From positions 2,108,001 to 2,172,000 of the forward strand of contig OY970227.1 in assembly GCA_963714055.1 (NCBI GenBank): DNA of 64,000 nucleotides. Reading direction: 5' to 3'. Made by a program: the position numbers and the translations under genes. The DNA is from JACDBE01 sp963714055 (GTDB lineage: Bacteria > Actinomycetota > Acidimicrobiia > Spongiisociales > UBA5794). The notes beneath the pieces are model-generated. The model made no database searches, had not been told where the DNA came from, and saw only the letters and a program-made list of their open reading frames with translations. Shown piece after piece: positions 8,270 through 17,229 of the stretch (its first letter is position 1; each line of letters opens with the position of its first letter).

Positions 8270-9345
8270 GCGACGACCAGTGCGCCGTCGGCATCAACGG
8301 GGTCACCAAGCGCTTCGGCGAGGCGGCGCTCGCCGTCGACGACCTCGACCTCCAGATCCGCGACGGCGAGTTCTTCTCCCTGCTCGGTCCTTCGGGCTGT
8401 GGCAAGACCACCACCCTGCGGATGATCGCCGGCCTCGAGTTCCCCACGGAGGGCAGCATCAGGATCTTCGGCGAGGAGATGGGGCTGAGGCCGCCCAACA
8501 AGCGCCCGGTCAACACCGTCTTCCAGTCGTATGCCCTGTTCCCCCACATGACGGTGGAGCAGAACGTCGTCTTCGGCCTGGAGATGCAGGACGTGCCCAA
8601 GGCCGAGGCGCGGTCCCGGGCCGGGGACGCCATCGACCTGGTGCGGCTCGGCGGCATGGCCACGCGCAGGCCCGGCCAGCTCTCCGGCGGCCAGCAGCAG
8701 CGGGTGGCACTGGCTCGGGCGCTGGTCAACCGGCCCAAGGTGCTGCTCCTCGACGAGCCGCTGGCGGCGCTCGACCTCAAGCTGCGCCAGGCGATGCAGA
8801 TCGAGCTGAAGGAGATCCAGCGGCAGGTGGGCATCACCTTCGTGTTCGTCACCCACGACCAGGAGGAGGCGCTCACCATGTCCGACCGGATCGGGGTTAT
8901 GAACGAGGGCAAGCTGCTCCAGGTCGGCCCTTCCGAGGACATCTACGAGCGTCCCAATTCCCGGTTCGTCGCCGAGTTCATCGGGGAGACCAACTTCATC
9001 CCGGGGACGGTGGTCGGGAAGGACCGGGTGAAGCTGATCAACGGGATCGAGGTGAGCGCACTGGCCGAGCAACCTGCGGGCACCCAGGTGACTCTCACGC
9101 TCCGTCCCGAGAAGATCCACCTCCACGAGAGCATCGAGGACGCCCCCGACGACTACAACAACGTCCCGTGCAAGGTGGTGCGCCGGATGTACTTCGGCGA
9201 CTCCCGGTACTACGAGCTCGAAGGCGGCGTCGGCTGCATCGTCGACTGCCGGGTGGAGAACATCCCGCGGCTCGAAGTCTGGGAGGTGGGCGACGAGCCG
9301 GTGCTCAGCTTCCACCCCCAGGCGGCGGAGGCCCTGGCGGAATGA
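8266..9345 (+). CDS. potA: Polyamine-type ABC transporter ATPase
   Basis: A 359-residue ABC ATPase that powers import. Walker A GPSGCGKT is at 41-48, the Q-loop in VFQSYALFPH, the signature LSGGQQQR at 139-146, Walker B LLLDEP at 160-165, and the switch His in FVTHDQEEA. The C-terminal 100 residues form the TOBE regulatory domain typical of PotA/MalK-type subunits. ATG overlaps the aldehyde dehydrogenase stop (ATGA), and potB follows after 10 bases. The PotA name rests on the two permeases and the PotD-like lipoprotein downstream; spermidine or putrescine is the expected cargo. Confidence 0.88.
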   Translation: MSDDQCAVGINGVTKRFGEAALAVDDLDLQIRDGEFFSLLGPSGCGKTTTLRMIAGLEFPTEGSIRIFGEEMGLRPPNKRPVNTVFQSYALFPHMTVEQNVVFGLEMQDVPKAEARSRAGDAIDLVRLGGMATRRPGQLSGGQQQRVALARALVNRPKVLLLDEPLAALDLKLRQAMQIELKEIQRQVGITFVFVTHDQEEALTMSDRIGVMNEGKLLQVGPSEDIYERPNSRFVAEFIGETNFIPGTVVGKDRVKLINGIEVSALAEQPAGTQVTLTLRPEKIHLHESIEDAPDDYNNVPCKVVRRMYFGDSRYYELEGGVGCIVDCRVENIPRLEVWEVGDEPVLSFHPQAAEALAE

Positions 9346-9355
9346 GGGTTCCGGC

Positions 9356-10255
9356 GTGACCATGCTCGAGGACCCCCCCGAGGTCGAGGCGGTCAGCCCT
9401 GAGCTCGAGGCCAAGGCGGCCAAGGCGGAGGCACGGCGCGGGCTCCTCCACGCCCTCCCGGCCTACGTCTATCTGATCGTGTTCTTCGCCCTGCCGCTGC
9501 TGATCGTGTTCATCTTCTCGTTCGCCAGCCGGTCGAGCACCGGGCGGCCGGTGTTGGGGGGCTGGAACCTCGACTCGTATGCCCGGCTGGCCGAGCCGGT
9601 GGTGCGCACCATCGCTGCCCGGAGCCTCTGGCTGGCGGTGCTCAACACGGTCATCTGCCTGCTGATCGGCTACCCGTTCGCCTACTGGATCGCCACCCGC
9701 TCCAAGAGCTCGACCAGGAACCTGCTGTTGGTGCTGGTGCTGATCCCGTTCTGGTCGAACTTCCTGGTGCGCACCTACGCCTGGCGGGTGCTGCTCGACT
9801 CCGACGGCCCGGTCACCCGCATCGGCGAGACAACCGGTCTGTGGGGCCAGATGCTGTTCACCCAGCCGGCGGTGTTCATCGGGCTCCTCTACGGGTATCT
9901 GCCCTTCATGGTGCTGCCGCTGTACGCCTCGATCGAGCGGCTCGACTGGGCGCTGGTCGACGCCGCCCGCGACCTGTACGCCTCGGGATGGGAGGCCTTT
10001 CGCAAGGTGACGCTGCCCCTCTCCCGACCCGGTGTCATCGCCGGCTCGATCCTGGTGTTCATCCCCTCGCTGGGGGCATACGTGACCCCGGACATCCTCG
10101 GCGGCGCCAAGACGACGCTGTTGGGCAACTACATCGTCACCCAGTTCACCTCGGGCAGGAACTGGCCGTTCGGGGCGGCGCTCTCGTTCGTCATCCTGGC
10201 GGTCATGCTGGTGGCCACCCTCTTCTACTTCCGCAGCGGAGGAAAGACGCTGTGA
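9356..10255 (+). CDS. potB: Polyamine ABC transporter permease 1
   Basis: A 299-residue permease with six predicted membrane helices. The first follows a charged N-terminus (about 37-60). The coupling-helix EAA loop is seen as DAARDLYASGWEAFRKVTLP, which docks on the ATPase. It belongs to the BPD_transp_1 / PotB family of binding-protein-dependent importers. The GTG start is 10 bases after potA. The stop overlaps the GTG of potC (GTGA), so the two permeases are translationally coupled and presumably form the heterodimeric channel. Confidence 0.87.
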   Translation: MTMLEDPPEVEAVSPELEAKAAKAEARRGLLHALPAYVYLIVFFALPLLIVFIFSFASRSSTGRPVLGGWNLDSYARLAEPVVRTIAARSLWLAVLNTVICLLIGYPFAYWIATRSKSSTRNLLLVLVLIPFWSNFLVRTYAWRVLLDSDGPVTRIGETTGLWGQMLFTQPAVFIGLLYGYLPFMVLPLYASIERLDWALVDAARDLYASGWEAFRKVTLPLSRPGVIAGSILVFIPSLGAYVTPDILGGAKTTLLGNYIVTQFTSGRNWPFGAALSFVILAVMLVATLFYFRSGGKTL

Positions 10256-11070
10256 CCGCTTCCGAGGGAACCGCCACCCGGGGCTGGGTCGATCGCCTGC
10301 TTACCCTGAACGGATGGCTGGTGTTCCTGTTCCTGTACGCCCCGATCGCCGTCCTGGTCCTCTTCTCGTTCTCCGGCGACCAGAACGTGGGCACCTGGGG
10401 CGGCTTCTCCCTGAGGTGGTACGACACCATGTTCGAAAACGAGCCGCTGCTCAACTCGCTGCGCAACTCCGTGGTGGTCGCCCTGGTGGCGACGGTGGTG
10501 TCGACGGTGCTGGGAACGGCAGCCGCCATAGCCCTGGAGCGCTACCGCCGCTGGCTGTCCCGGGGGACGTTCGACGCCCTGATGTACCTGCCGGTGATCA
10601 TCCCCGACGTCACCATGGCGGTGATGCTGCTGATGTGGTTCACCACCATCGGCTGGTCGCTGTCGCTGAACACGATCATGCTGTCGCACATCGCCTTCTG
10701 CATCTCGTTCGTCGCCATCGTGGTGAGGGCCCGGCTGGCCAACATGGACCCGTCGCTCGACGAGGCGGCGGCAGACCTCTACGCCGGGCGGTGGCAAGCG
10801 TTCCGCCGGGTGACCCTCCCGGTGATCTTGCCCGGGGTGCTCGGTGGCGCCCTCCTCGCACTGACCATCTCGCTCGACGACGTGGTGGTGACCAGCCTGG
10901 TGCAGGGGCCGGGTGCGACGACGCTCCCGGTGTACGTGTTCGGACTGATCAAGCGCGACGTGACCCCGGAGATCAACGCCGTGTCCACCTTGATGCTGGT
11001 GGCTTCGATGGTGTTGGTGATGGTGTCGCTGGTCTTCCAACGGCGTGGTGAGCGAAGCGAGACGGTGTGA
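10252..11070 (+). CDS. potC: Polyamine ABC transporter permease 2
   Basis: A 272-residue six-helix permease of the PotC/CysW type. The EAA loop reads EAAADLYAGRWQAFRRVTLP, and SLDDVVVTSLVQGPG before the last helix is typical of PotC proteins. The GTG at 10252 is chosen because it overlaps the potB stop and places about 20 hydrophilic residues before the first helix. The same frame stays open upstream, but that stretch is a shadow of potB. potD starts 19 bases after the stop. Confidence 0.87.
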   Translation: MTASEGTATRGWVDRLLTLNGWLVFLFLYAPIAVLVLFSFSGDQNVGTWGGFSLRWYDTMFENEPLLNSLRNSVVVALVATVVSTVLGTAAAIALERYRRWLSRGTFDALMYLPVIIPDVTMAVMLLMWFTTIGWSLSLNTIMLSHIAFCISFVAIVVRARLANMDPSLDEAAADLYAGRWQAFRRVTLPVILPGVLGGALLALTISLDDVVVTSLVQGPGATTLPVYVFGLIKRDVTPEINAVSTLMLVASMVLVMVSLVFQRRGERSETV

Positions 11071-11089
11071 GGCAAGCGAGGTGAGTCAC

Positions 11090-12191
11090 ATGAGGCGGAG
11101 ACTGCTGCTGGTGATGATGATGGTGACGGTGGCCGCGTGCGGCCTCTCCGGCGGAGAGGATGCCGGAGGCGAAGCTGCCGGGACGGAGTGCGAGCCCGGA
11201 GTGGCCGACGGGGACCTCAACCTGTACAACTGGTCCGAGTACATCGACCCCGAGCTCATCACCCAGTTCGAGCAGGAGCTGGGCGTCTCGGTCACCGAGA
11301 CCTTCTACGACTCCAACGAGACGATGCTGGCCCAGATCGACGCCGGTGGCGCCGCCTACGACCTCGTAGTGCCCTCCGACTACATGGTGCAGCAGATGAT
11401 CGAGGCCGAGTTGCTGATCCCCCTCAACCCTGACGCCCTGAGCAACCTGGCCAACATCGACCCTGAGTTCACCGGGCTGCCGTTCGACCCGGACGGCACC
11501 TACTCGGTGCCTTACCAGTGGGGGACCACCGGGCTCGGGCTTCCCACTGGAGATGGTGCCCGACCCGTCTCAGCTGAGCTGGGGTCTCATCTTCGATCCC
11601 GAGATGAGCGAGCCCTTCGCCGGCAAGATCCAGCTGCTCAACGACGAGCGGGAGACGCTCGGGGCGGCGCTCAAGTACCTCGGTTACTCCCTCAACTCGA
11701 CCAGCGAGGAGGAGATCAACGAGGCCGCCGAGCTGATCCGCGCCGCCAAGGAGCGGATCGCCACTTTCGACTCCGACGCGTACGACGACCTCTTGATCTC
11801 GGGGGAGACGCTGCTCGGGCACGGCTTCAACGGCAACTGGTTCAGCGCCTTCGACGCCGCCGACGTTTGGGAGACCTTCGGCTACGGGGTCCCGATCGAG
11901 GGCGGGACCGCCTGGGTCGACAACATGGCGATCCCGACGACGGCCGAGAGCGTGTGCACCGCCCACGCCTTCATCGACTTCATCCTCGATGCGGAGAACG
12001 GGGCGGCGTTGACCAACTTCAACTTCTATGCCAGCCCCAACGCCGCCGCCCGGGAGTTCATCCTCCCCGAGGTCCTCGAGGATCCCGCCATCTACCCACC
12101 CGACGACGTGATGGCCAACCTCGAGTTCATCTCCGGCGTCGGCGATGCTGCCACGCTCTACGCGGACGCCTTCACCGCCGTCAAGAGCTGA
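11090..12191 (+). CDS. potD: Polyamine-binding lipoprotein, frame interrupted once
   Basis: A periplasmic-type solute-binding protein of the PotD/PotF family. A signal peptide ends in a lipobox (TVAACG, Cys about residue 16). The mature start NLYNWSEYIDPELI contains the polyamine-site WSEYI, and YDLVVPSDYMVQQM follows. The frame breaks near 11540. Dropping one base in CTCGGGCTTC gives a continuous reading from WGTTGLG into FPLEMVPDPS and on to DAFTAVKS. Total length (about 367 codons) is then normal. The region between is conserved on both sides, so one extra base in the sequence is likelier than true inactivation. It converges on the DUF222 gene. Confidence 0.8.
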
Positions 12192-12207
12192 GGAGAACCC
12201 GCGGCGT

Positions 12208-13459
12208 CTACGGCGAGCGGCCGCTGGTGATGTAGGTGTGGCCGTGGGGGCTGGTCCAGATGTGGTCGCCGTTGGGTCGGCGCCGGTAGTTGCCAGCCGC
12301 CTTCGTCTTTGGCGCGGTGGTGGAATTCGCACAGTGGTGCCAGGTTCCATTCGAGGGTGGGTCCGCCGTCGATGTGGCGTCGGGTGTGGTCGAGGTCGGA
12401 GGATCGGGCGGGCATCGCGGCATCCGGGGAACACGCAGGTGCGGTTCCGGGCCCTGACTTGGCGGGCCTGGGAGGTGGTGGGGCGGCGCCGTACCGCCAC
12501 CGCCAGGGGGTCGCCGTTGTCGTCGATGACGGTGGCCTGCCACCGACCGTCGGTTTGCCGGTCGGTGACTTGGCGGGCGATGTCGGCGATCACCGGTCCC
12601 CACCCACCCAACTCACCCGGGTGCTCGGCCAACCCCAGCAGGGTGCGCAGGTCGACGGTGAGGTCGACCATCCCCCGACCCAGCGGTTTGCTGTGCCCGG
12701 TGAGCAGGTCGACGGCGACGTCGGCGCGCCGCTGATCCATGGTCCGCCCGTCACCGGGGAGCATCCGGGCGAGGTGGTCGATGCGTTCCCGGGCCGCCGC
12801 CGCCACATCCGGGGGCAGGTCCATCAGCAACAGGTTGGCGGAACCCGCCGGGTTGGCTTCCACCACGACCCTTCGGTCCTCGACGGCGTGTTCGAGCCGC
12901 CGCTTGGCGTCCTCGGGGTCGGCCACCAGGCACAGCTTGCGCAGCAACGCCCGCAGCTGACCGGTGGTCAGATCACGCGGCACGGTCGGCGACATCGGCC
13001 ACCACCCGACGCCCCGCTTCGTCGGTCAGGTGGGCGGTGCCGTCCGCCAGCACCCGGGCGCGGCGCACATCGACCCGACCCGAACCCAACAGCTCACCGA
13101 CCTGAGGAAGCCGCTCGGTCACGTCGTCGAGCGAAGGCGACCTCATGTTGCGCCGCGGTCCTGGTCAGCCGCAACGCCGCTGCCACCTCCAGGGCGGCGA
13201 ACTCCCCGGTGACGTCGTCGTCGCCGCAGCGCCGGGTCACCTCGGCGATATCGGCCGCCCGTTCCGCCTGGACACGCGACGCCAGTCGGTCCCGGGCGAC
13301 CATCAACCGCACCACGTCGTGATCCGACAGGCGGTTCCGGTCGACCCCGGCCAACAGGGTGGCGAGTCGCAGCCCCGGGGCCATAGCCTCTAGGTCGACC
13401 GGCAGCCGCTCGTAGATCGCAGAATGTCGTTGTTCAGTCACCATCCGCCCATCATGCAC
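12208..13459 (-). pseudogene. DUF222/HNH endonuclease-like gene (13E12 family), several frameshifts
   Basis: On the minus strand, fragments in successive frames rebuild an approximately 415-codon DUF222-HNH protein. The order is the N-terminus (LPVDLEAMAPGLRLATLL), the DUF222 helices (LTTGQLRALLRKLCLV, DLLTGHSKPLGRGMV), and an HNH nuclease core (CVFPGC, then LDHTRRHIDGG, then NLAPLCEFHHRAKDEGGW), ending in the usual YTITSP-like tail (GHTYITSGRSP). At least four one-base shifts are needed (about 13110, 13000, 12415 and 12310). This family is multicopy in actinobacteria and often decays. However, the window has many artefactual-looking shifts, so either a pseudogene or sequence error is possible. 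The protein family has no firmly known biological role. Confidence 0.7.
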
Positions 13460-13621
13460 CGTAGGTGTGACAAATTCGCCCCGAACAATCGTGGGCTAGA
13501 AGTGGTCAGTGTGCGGCTCAGTGGGCCGTGGCTGGATAGACATGACCACCGTCCGACCTCGAGAGCGCGCTTGCCTTGGCCTTCACAGTGGATTCCAAGT
13601 CGTCGGCCTTTCGAGTCACCG

Positions 13622-13635
13622 GCTATTCGAATAGC
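13622..13635. promoter_or_regulatory. 14-bp perfect palindrome upstream of aminotransferase gene
   Basis: GCTATTCGAATAGC is a perfect palindrome centred on TTCGAA, about 83 bases before the aminotransferase ATG. It lies in a 258-bp intergenic stretch (13460-13717) whose base composition is less GC-rich than the genes around it. A -10-like TAGCAT lies at 13704-13709, close enough to the ATG at 13718 for a nearly leaderless transcript. The palindrome is a candidate repressor or activator site. I see no other element in this gap. Confidence 0.4.
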
Positions 13636-13717
13636 TGCCGATGAGAGCGCGCCGTGGACCGTCGTCGCCGCTCTTGGCGATGGCCCCGCCCGGCCGGTGC
13701 CTCTAGCATCGCCGGCC

Positions 13718-14965
13718 ATGACGTCGTTCTGGCACCCGTTCGCCAACATGGCCCAGGTCTCGAAGTCGGCGATCGACATCGAACGGGGCGAAGGCGTCTA
13801 CGTTTACGACACCGCCGGCAAGCGTTACCTCGATGGCACCGCCAGCCTTTGGTACATGAACCTCGGCTACGGCAGGACCGAGATCGGGGCAGCCATGGCG
13901 GAGCAGTCCGCCCAGCTCGCCGCCTACCACACGTTCGGCGACTTCACCCACCCGGTGGTGGAGCGGCTGTGCGACCGGCTCGCCGCCATCGCCCCGGTCC
14001 CGGGGAGCAAGGTGTTCCTCGGCTCCGGCGGGTCCGACGCCGTCGACACCGCCGCCAAGCTGTGCCGCCGCTACTTCCACGAGGTCGGCCAGCCGGAGCG
14101 CACCGTGTTCATCATGCGGGAGTGGGCCTACCACGGCACCCACGCCTACGGCACCAGCCTCGCCGGGCTCGCCCCCAATCTCGAGGGCCATGGCCCGATG
14201 ATCCCGGACATCGTCAAGGTCCCCCATGACGACGCCGATGCCCTGGCCGACGCCATCGACTCGGTCGGGGCGGACCGGGTGGCCGGGTTCTGGTGCGAGC
14301 CGGTGGTGGGCGCAGGCGGGGTGCGCCCGGTCGAGCCGGCGATGCTCAAGGAGTTCCGCTCGATCGTCGCCGACGCCGGTGCGCTGTTCATCGCCGACGA
14401 GGTCATCACCGGGTTCGGGAGGCTCGGTGACTGGTTCGCCTCGACCCGGTTCAGCCTCGAGCCGGACCTCATCACCTTCGCCAAGGGGGTCACCTCGGGA
14501 TACGCCCCGCTCGGCGGGGTGATCGTCTCGCCGCGGGTGGCGGAGCCCTTCTGGACCGGGGACGGAGCGATGTGGCGTCACGGCTACACGTACTCCGGCC
14601 ACCCGGTGTGCTGCGCCGCCGCCTTGGTGACCCTCGACATCATGGAGTCGGAGGGGCTGCTGGCACGGGCGCTCGAGTTGGAGGCCGAGGTGATGGAGGC
14701 GCTGGCACCGCTCACCGACCATCCCACCGTCGACCACATCCGCGGTGGCGTTGGGGTGCTCGCCGCGGTCCAGCTCGGCGGAGAGGCCGCCGGTCCCGAC
14801 GTGATGGCGAGCGCCGGGAAGGCCGCCATCGCCGCCCGTGACGCCGGGGTCATCACCCGGGCCATCGCCGGGGGAGGCCTGCAGGTGTCACCGCCGCTGG
14901 TGATCACCCGCGACCAGCTCGACGAGCTCGCCACCGGGCTCCGGGCGGGCCTGGATGCCGTCTGA
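13718..14965 (+). CDS. Class-III aminotransferase (omega-amino acid/polyamine type)
   Basis: A 415-residue PLP enzyme. It has GSGGSDAVDTAAKL (phosphate site), WAYHGTHAYGTSLAG, the PLP-ring Asp in IADEVITGFGRLG (227) and the Schiff-base Lys256 in TFAKGVTSGYAPLGG. The N-terminus SFWHPFANM and the overall pattern match omega-aminotransferases, such as putrescine- or beta-alanine:pyruvate transaminases. The ATG at 13718 follows a -10-like element closely. The frame is open upstream, but that stretch lacks family similarity. The 3' end overlaps the oxidase gene by 11 bases, so amine removal by transamination and by oxidation appear to be encoded together. Confidence 0.88.
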   Translation: MTSFWHPFANMAQVSKSAIDIERGEGVYVYDTAGKRYLDGTASLWYMNLGYGRTEIGAAMAEQSAQLAAYHTFGDFTHPVVERLCDRLAAIAPVPGSKVFLGSGGSDAVDTAAKLCRRYFHEVGQPERTVFIMREWAYHGTHAYGTSLAGLAPNLEGHGPMIPDIVKVPHDDADALADAIDSVGADRVAGFWCEPVVGAGGVRPVEPAMLKEFRSIVADAGALFIADEVITGFGRLGDWFASTRFSLEPDLITFAKGVTSGYAPLGGVIVSPRVAEPFWTGDGAMWRHGYTYSGHPVCCAAALVTLDIMESEGLLARALELEAEVMEALAPLTDHPTVDHIRGGVGVLAAVQLGGEAAGPDVMASAGKAAIAARDAGVITRAIAGGGLQVSPPLVITRDQLDELATGLRAGLDAV

Positions 14966-16238
14966 CATCAGCACCGTTCCCTTCTGGCGGGCCGACCACC
15001 CCCGACCCGACCGTCCGCCGCAGCGCCTCCCTTCCAAGGTCGACGTCGCCGTGGTCGGCGCCGGGTACACCGGGCTGAACGCCGCCCGGGAGATCGCCGC
15101 CAGCGGGGCCTCGGTGCTGGTGCTCGACGCCGGCCCGGTCGGTGCCGGCGCCAGCTCGGTGAACGGCGGGATGGTCAACTACGGGCTCAAGGCGAAGACG
15201 TCGAAGATCTACAAGACGTTCGGACCGGCACTGGGTCGGGAGTTCTGGGACAGCGCGCTGTCGTCGATCGACCTGGTGGCCGACCTGGTCACCGAGCACG
15301 GCATCGACTGCTCCTTCGTCCGAGGCGGCGCCGCCCAGCTCGGGTACAACGACCGCGACCTCCACCACTTCGAGGCGCAGGCCGAGTGGTACCTGGGGAA
15401 GCTCGACTACTCCTGCGACGTGGTCGGGCCCGACCGGATCAGGGGGGTCATCGACAGCCCGACGATCCGTTGCGCGGTGATCGACACCGTCGGCGCCGGC
15501 CTCCATCCGGCGCGGTACGTCGACGGCCTGGCGCGGGTGGCGGAGGAGGCGGGCGCCGAGCTGGCCGAACACGCCGCCGTCCTGCAGATCGCCCGCCACA
15601 CCGGCGGATACTCGCTGCTCACCGAGCGGGGCAAGGTCGACGCCGACACCGTGATCCTCGCCACCAACGGCTACACCGGGGACCGACCGGTGAAGGAGCT
15701 GCGCCGCCGGGTGATACCGGTCGGGAGCTACATCGTGGTCACCGAGCCGCTGCCGGCCGAGCAGGCGGAACGGCTCATCCCCGGCAACCGGATGATGTGG
15801 ACCGCCCGCCGCTTCCTCAACTACTTCCGGCGGACCCCGGACGACCGGATCCTGATGGGCGGGAGGAACAACCTGTCGACCAGCCTCGACGTCCAGGAGA
15901 GCGCCCGCTTCCTCGGGGCAAAGGTGGCCGAGATCTTCCCGGAGCTCGCCGACACCCCGCTGACCAATTCGTGGACCGGGAGGCTCGGGGTGACCTTCGA
16001 CCTGATGCCCCACATCGGCCGCATCAACGGCATGTGGTACGCCCTCGGCTACGCCGGCCACGGGGTGGGCATCGCCACCCTGGTTGGCACCGAGCTGGGC
16101 CGACTGGTCACCGGCAAGCTGGACCGCAGCCCGTACGAGGAGATCCCCCACCCCACCCGGTTCTACTACCGCGGGCAGCCGTGGTTCCTCCCCTTCGCCG
16201 CGCGCTGGTACCGCTTCCTCGACCGGATCGGCCGCTGA
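14955..16238 (+). CDS. FAD-dependent oxidoreductase, DAO family (gamma-glutamylputrescine oxidase-like)
   Basis: A 427-residue flavoenzyme of the D-amino-acid oxidase superfamily. The FAD-binding motif VAVVGAGYTGLNAAREI is at about 31-47, GASSVNGGMVNYGLK is at about 64-78, and a C-terminal FAD contact is seen in GYAGHGVGIATLVG. The N-terminal FWRADHPRP element and overall order resemble PuuB-type gamma-glutamylputrescine oxidases, which oxidise an amine to an aldehyde with release of ammonia and hydrogen peroxide. Its start lies inside the end of the aminotransferase gene. Together with the aldehyde dehydrogenase this suggests amine catabolism. The precise substrate is inferred. Confidence 0.85.
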   Translation: MPSDISTVPFWRADHPRPDRPPQRLPSKVDVAVVGAGYTGLNAAREIAASGASVLVLDAGPVGAGASSVNGGMVNYGLKAKTSKIYKTFGPALGREFWDSALSSIDLVADLVTEHGIDCSFVRGGAAQLGYNDRDLHHFEAQAEWYLGKLDYSCDVVGPDRIRGVIDSPTIRCAVIDTVGAGLHPARYVDGLARVAEEAGAELAEHAAVLQIARHTGGYSLLTERGKVDADTVILATNGYTGDRPVKELRRRVIPVGSYIVVTEPLPAEQAERLIPGNRMMWTARRFLNYFRRTPDDRILMGGRNNLSTSLDVQESARFLGAKVAEIFPELADTPLTNSWTGRLGVTFDLMPHIGRINGMWYALGYAGHGVGIATLVGTELGRLVTGKLDRSPYEEIPHPTRFYYRGQPWFLPFAARWYRFLDRIGR

Positions 16239-16242
16239 GCAC

Positions 16243-16581
16243 GTGACGCCCGAGGAGCTGCTCGACCACTGCCTCGCCAAGCCGGGCGCATGGGAGGACG
16301 AGCCCTGGGAAGGCGACGTCGTGGCGAAGGTCCACGACAAGATCTTCGCCTTCATCGGCGACGGCACCTCGGTGGGCGTGAAGTGCGGGACCAGGGACGA
16401 AGCCGACGAGTGGCTGCTCCGCTACCCCGAGGACGCCGCGGTGATGGCCTACATCGGGCGGTCGGGGTGGAACACGCTGAGGGTCGGCGGCGCCATACCC
16501 GACGACGAGGTACGCGAGGCGGTCGACGACTCCTACGCCAGGGTGGTTGCCAAGCTGCCGAGGAAGTACCGCCCGGTCTGA
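16243..16581 (+). CDS. YjbR/MmcQ-family small protein
   Basis: A 112-residue protein of the MmcQ/YjbR (CyaY-like fold) family. It has the N-terminal PGAWEDEPWEGDVVAKV, the core KIFAFI...SVGVKCG, GWNTLRVGGAIPDDEVREAVDDSY and the ending LPRKYR. These small cytosolic proteins are proposed to bind nucleic acid, but their role is not established. The GTG start is 4 bases after the oxidase stop, so it is probably transcribed with it. Length is typical. Confidence 0.8.
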   Translation: MTPEELLDHCLAKPGAWEDEPWEGDVVAKVHDKIFAFIGDGTSVGVKCGTRDEADEWLLRYPEDAAVMAYIGRSGWNTLRVGGAIPDDEVREAVDDSYARVVAKLPRKYRPV

Positions 16582-16655
16582 CGTTCCCTTCGCCGCCTCG
16601 GACGGCCAGACCCCTCCCCGTCGTCCGTGCCGGCCTCCGGCCCGTGCTGACGCCA

Positions 16656-16679
16656 CCCCTCCCCTCCGGAGGGGAGGGG
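16656..16679. terminator. GC-rich palindrome between convergent genes
   Basis: A perfect 24-bp palindrome whose half is CCCCTCCCCTCC lies between the convergent YjbR and P-loop kinase genes. It has no loop spacer and no T-run, so it is not a classical intrinsic terminator, although a bidirectional stop or rho-aided terminator is plausible at this location. Confidence 0.4.
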
Positions 16680-16695
16680 AAACCGTCCTGAAGCT

Positions 16696-17229
16696 TCAAG
16701 CCAGCCAGCCGAGCCAGGCGAGGACCTCGCCGGCGATCTCTCGGACCGGGCGGTCGCCCGAGATGGCCATGTCGGCGAACCCGATGCCGAGACCCTCGGC
16801 CACCTGGCGACGCGCCACCTCGAGGTTCTCCAGGCGCTCGGCGGTGCCTACAGCGGTCAATCGCCGCTCCACCACCGCCAACGGCACCTCGAGGCCGACC
16901 GTCGCCACCGGCATCCTCATCGCGGTTCCGAGTCGCTGCACCTCGGCGGCGCTCTCGAAGAACCCGGCCATGACGAATCGGGTTACGCCGGCCGACCGGT
17001 AGTTGTCCACCACCGCAGCCAGGTTGGCCAGCAGCATGTCCCATCCGTCGTCTCCGGCGATGCCGGCGTCGTACCAGGCCAACCAGTCGAGATCGATCGC
17101 CGCGTGGGCGGCGCCGGCCTCCTCGAGCAGAGTGGCCAGGTCTTCGACGACGGTGGTCTTGCCGGACCCGTAGACCCCTGTGATGAGGACGGCCCGGGGC
17201 CGAACCCGGTCGTCGGAGCCGGCGGTCAC
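16696..17229 (-). CDS. Small P-loop kinase-like ATPase
   Basis: A 177-residue AAA_33/zeta-toxin-type P-loop protein. Walker A is ITGVYGSGKTTVVEDL near the N-terminus. A substrate-proximal acidic stretch AAIDLDWLAWYD follows. A later RLENLEVARRQVAEGLG region could be the lid. The GTG start overlaps the stop of the thioesterase gene (GTGA), so both are in one transcript. Proteins like this are probable nucleotide or metabolite kinases; no substrate can be assigned. The length fits a minimal kinase. Confidence 0.7.
   Translation of the reverse strand: MTAGSDDRVRPRAVLITGVYGSGKTTVVEDLATLLEEAGAAHAAIDLDWLAWYDAGIAGDDGWDMLLANLAAVVDNYRSAGVTRFVMAGFFESAAEVQRLGTAMRMPVATVGLEVPLAVVERRLTAVGTAERLENLEVARRQVAEGLGIGFADMAISGDRPVREIAGEVLAWLGWLA

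Noticed and set aside
16656..16679. Origin or attachment site at the 24-bp palindrome
   Set aside because: It lies between convergent genes with no integrase, DnaA boxes or tRNA nearby. A terminator-like role is simpler.
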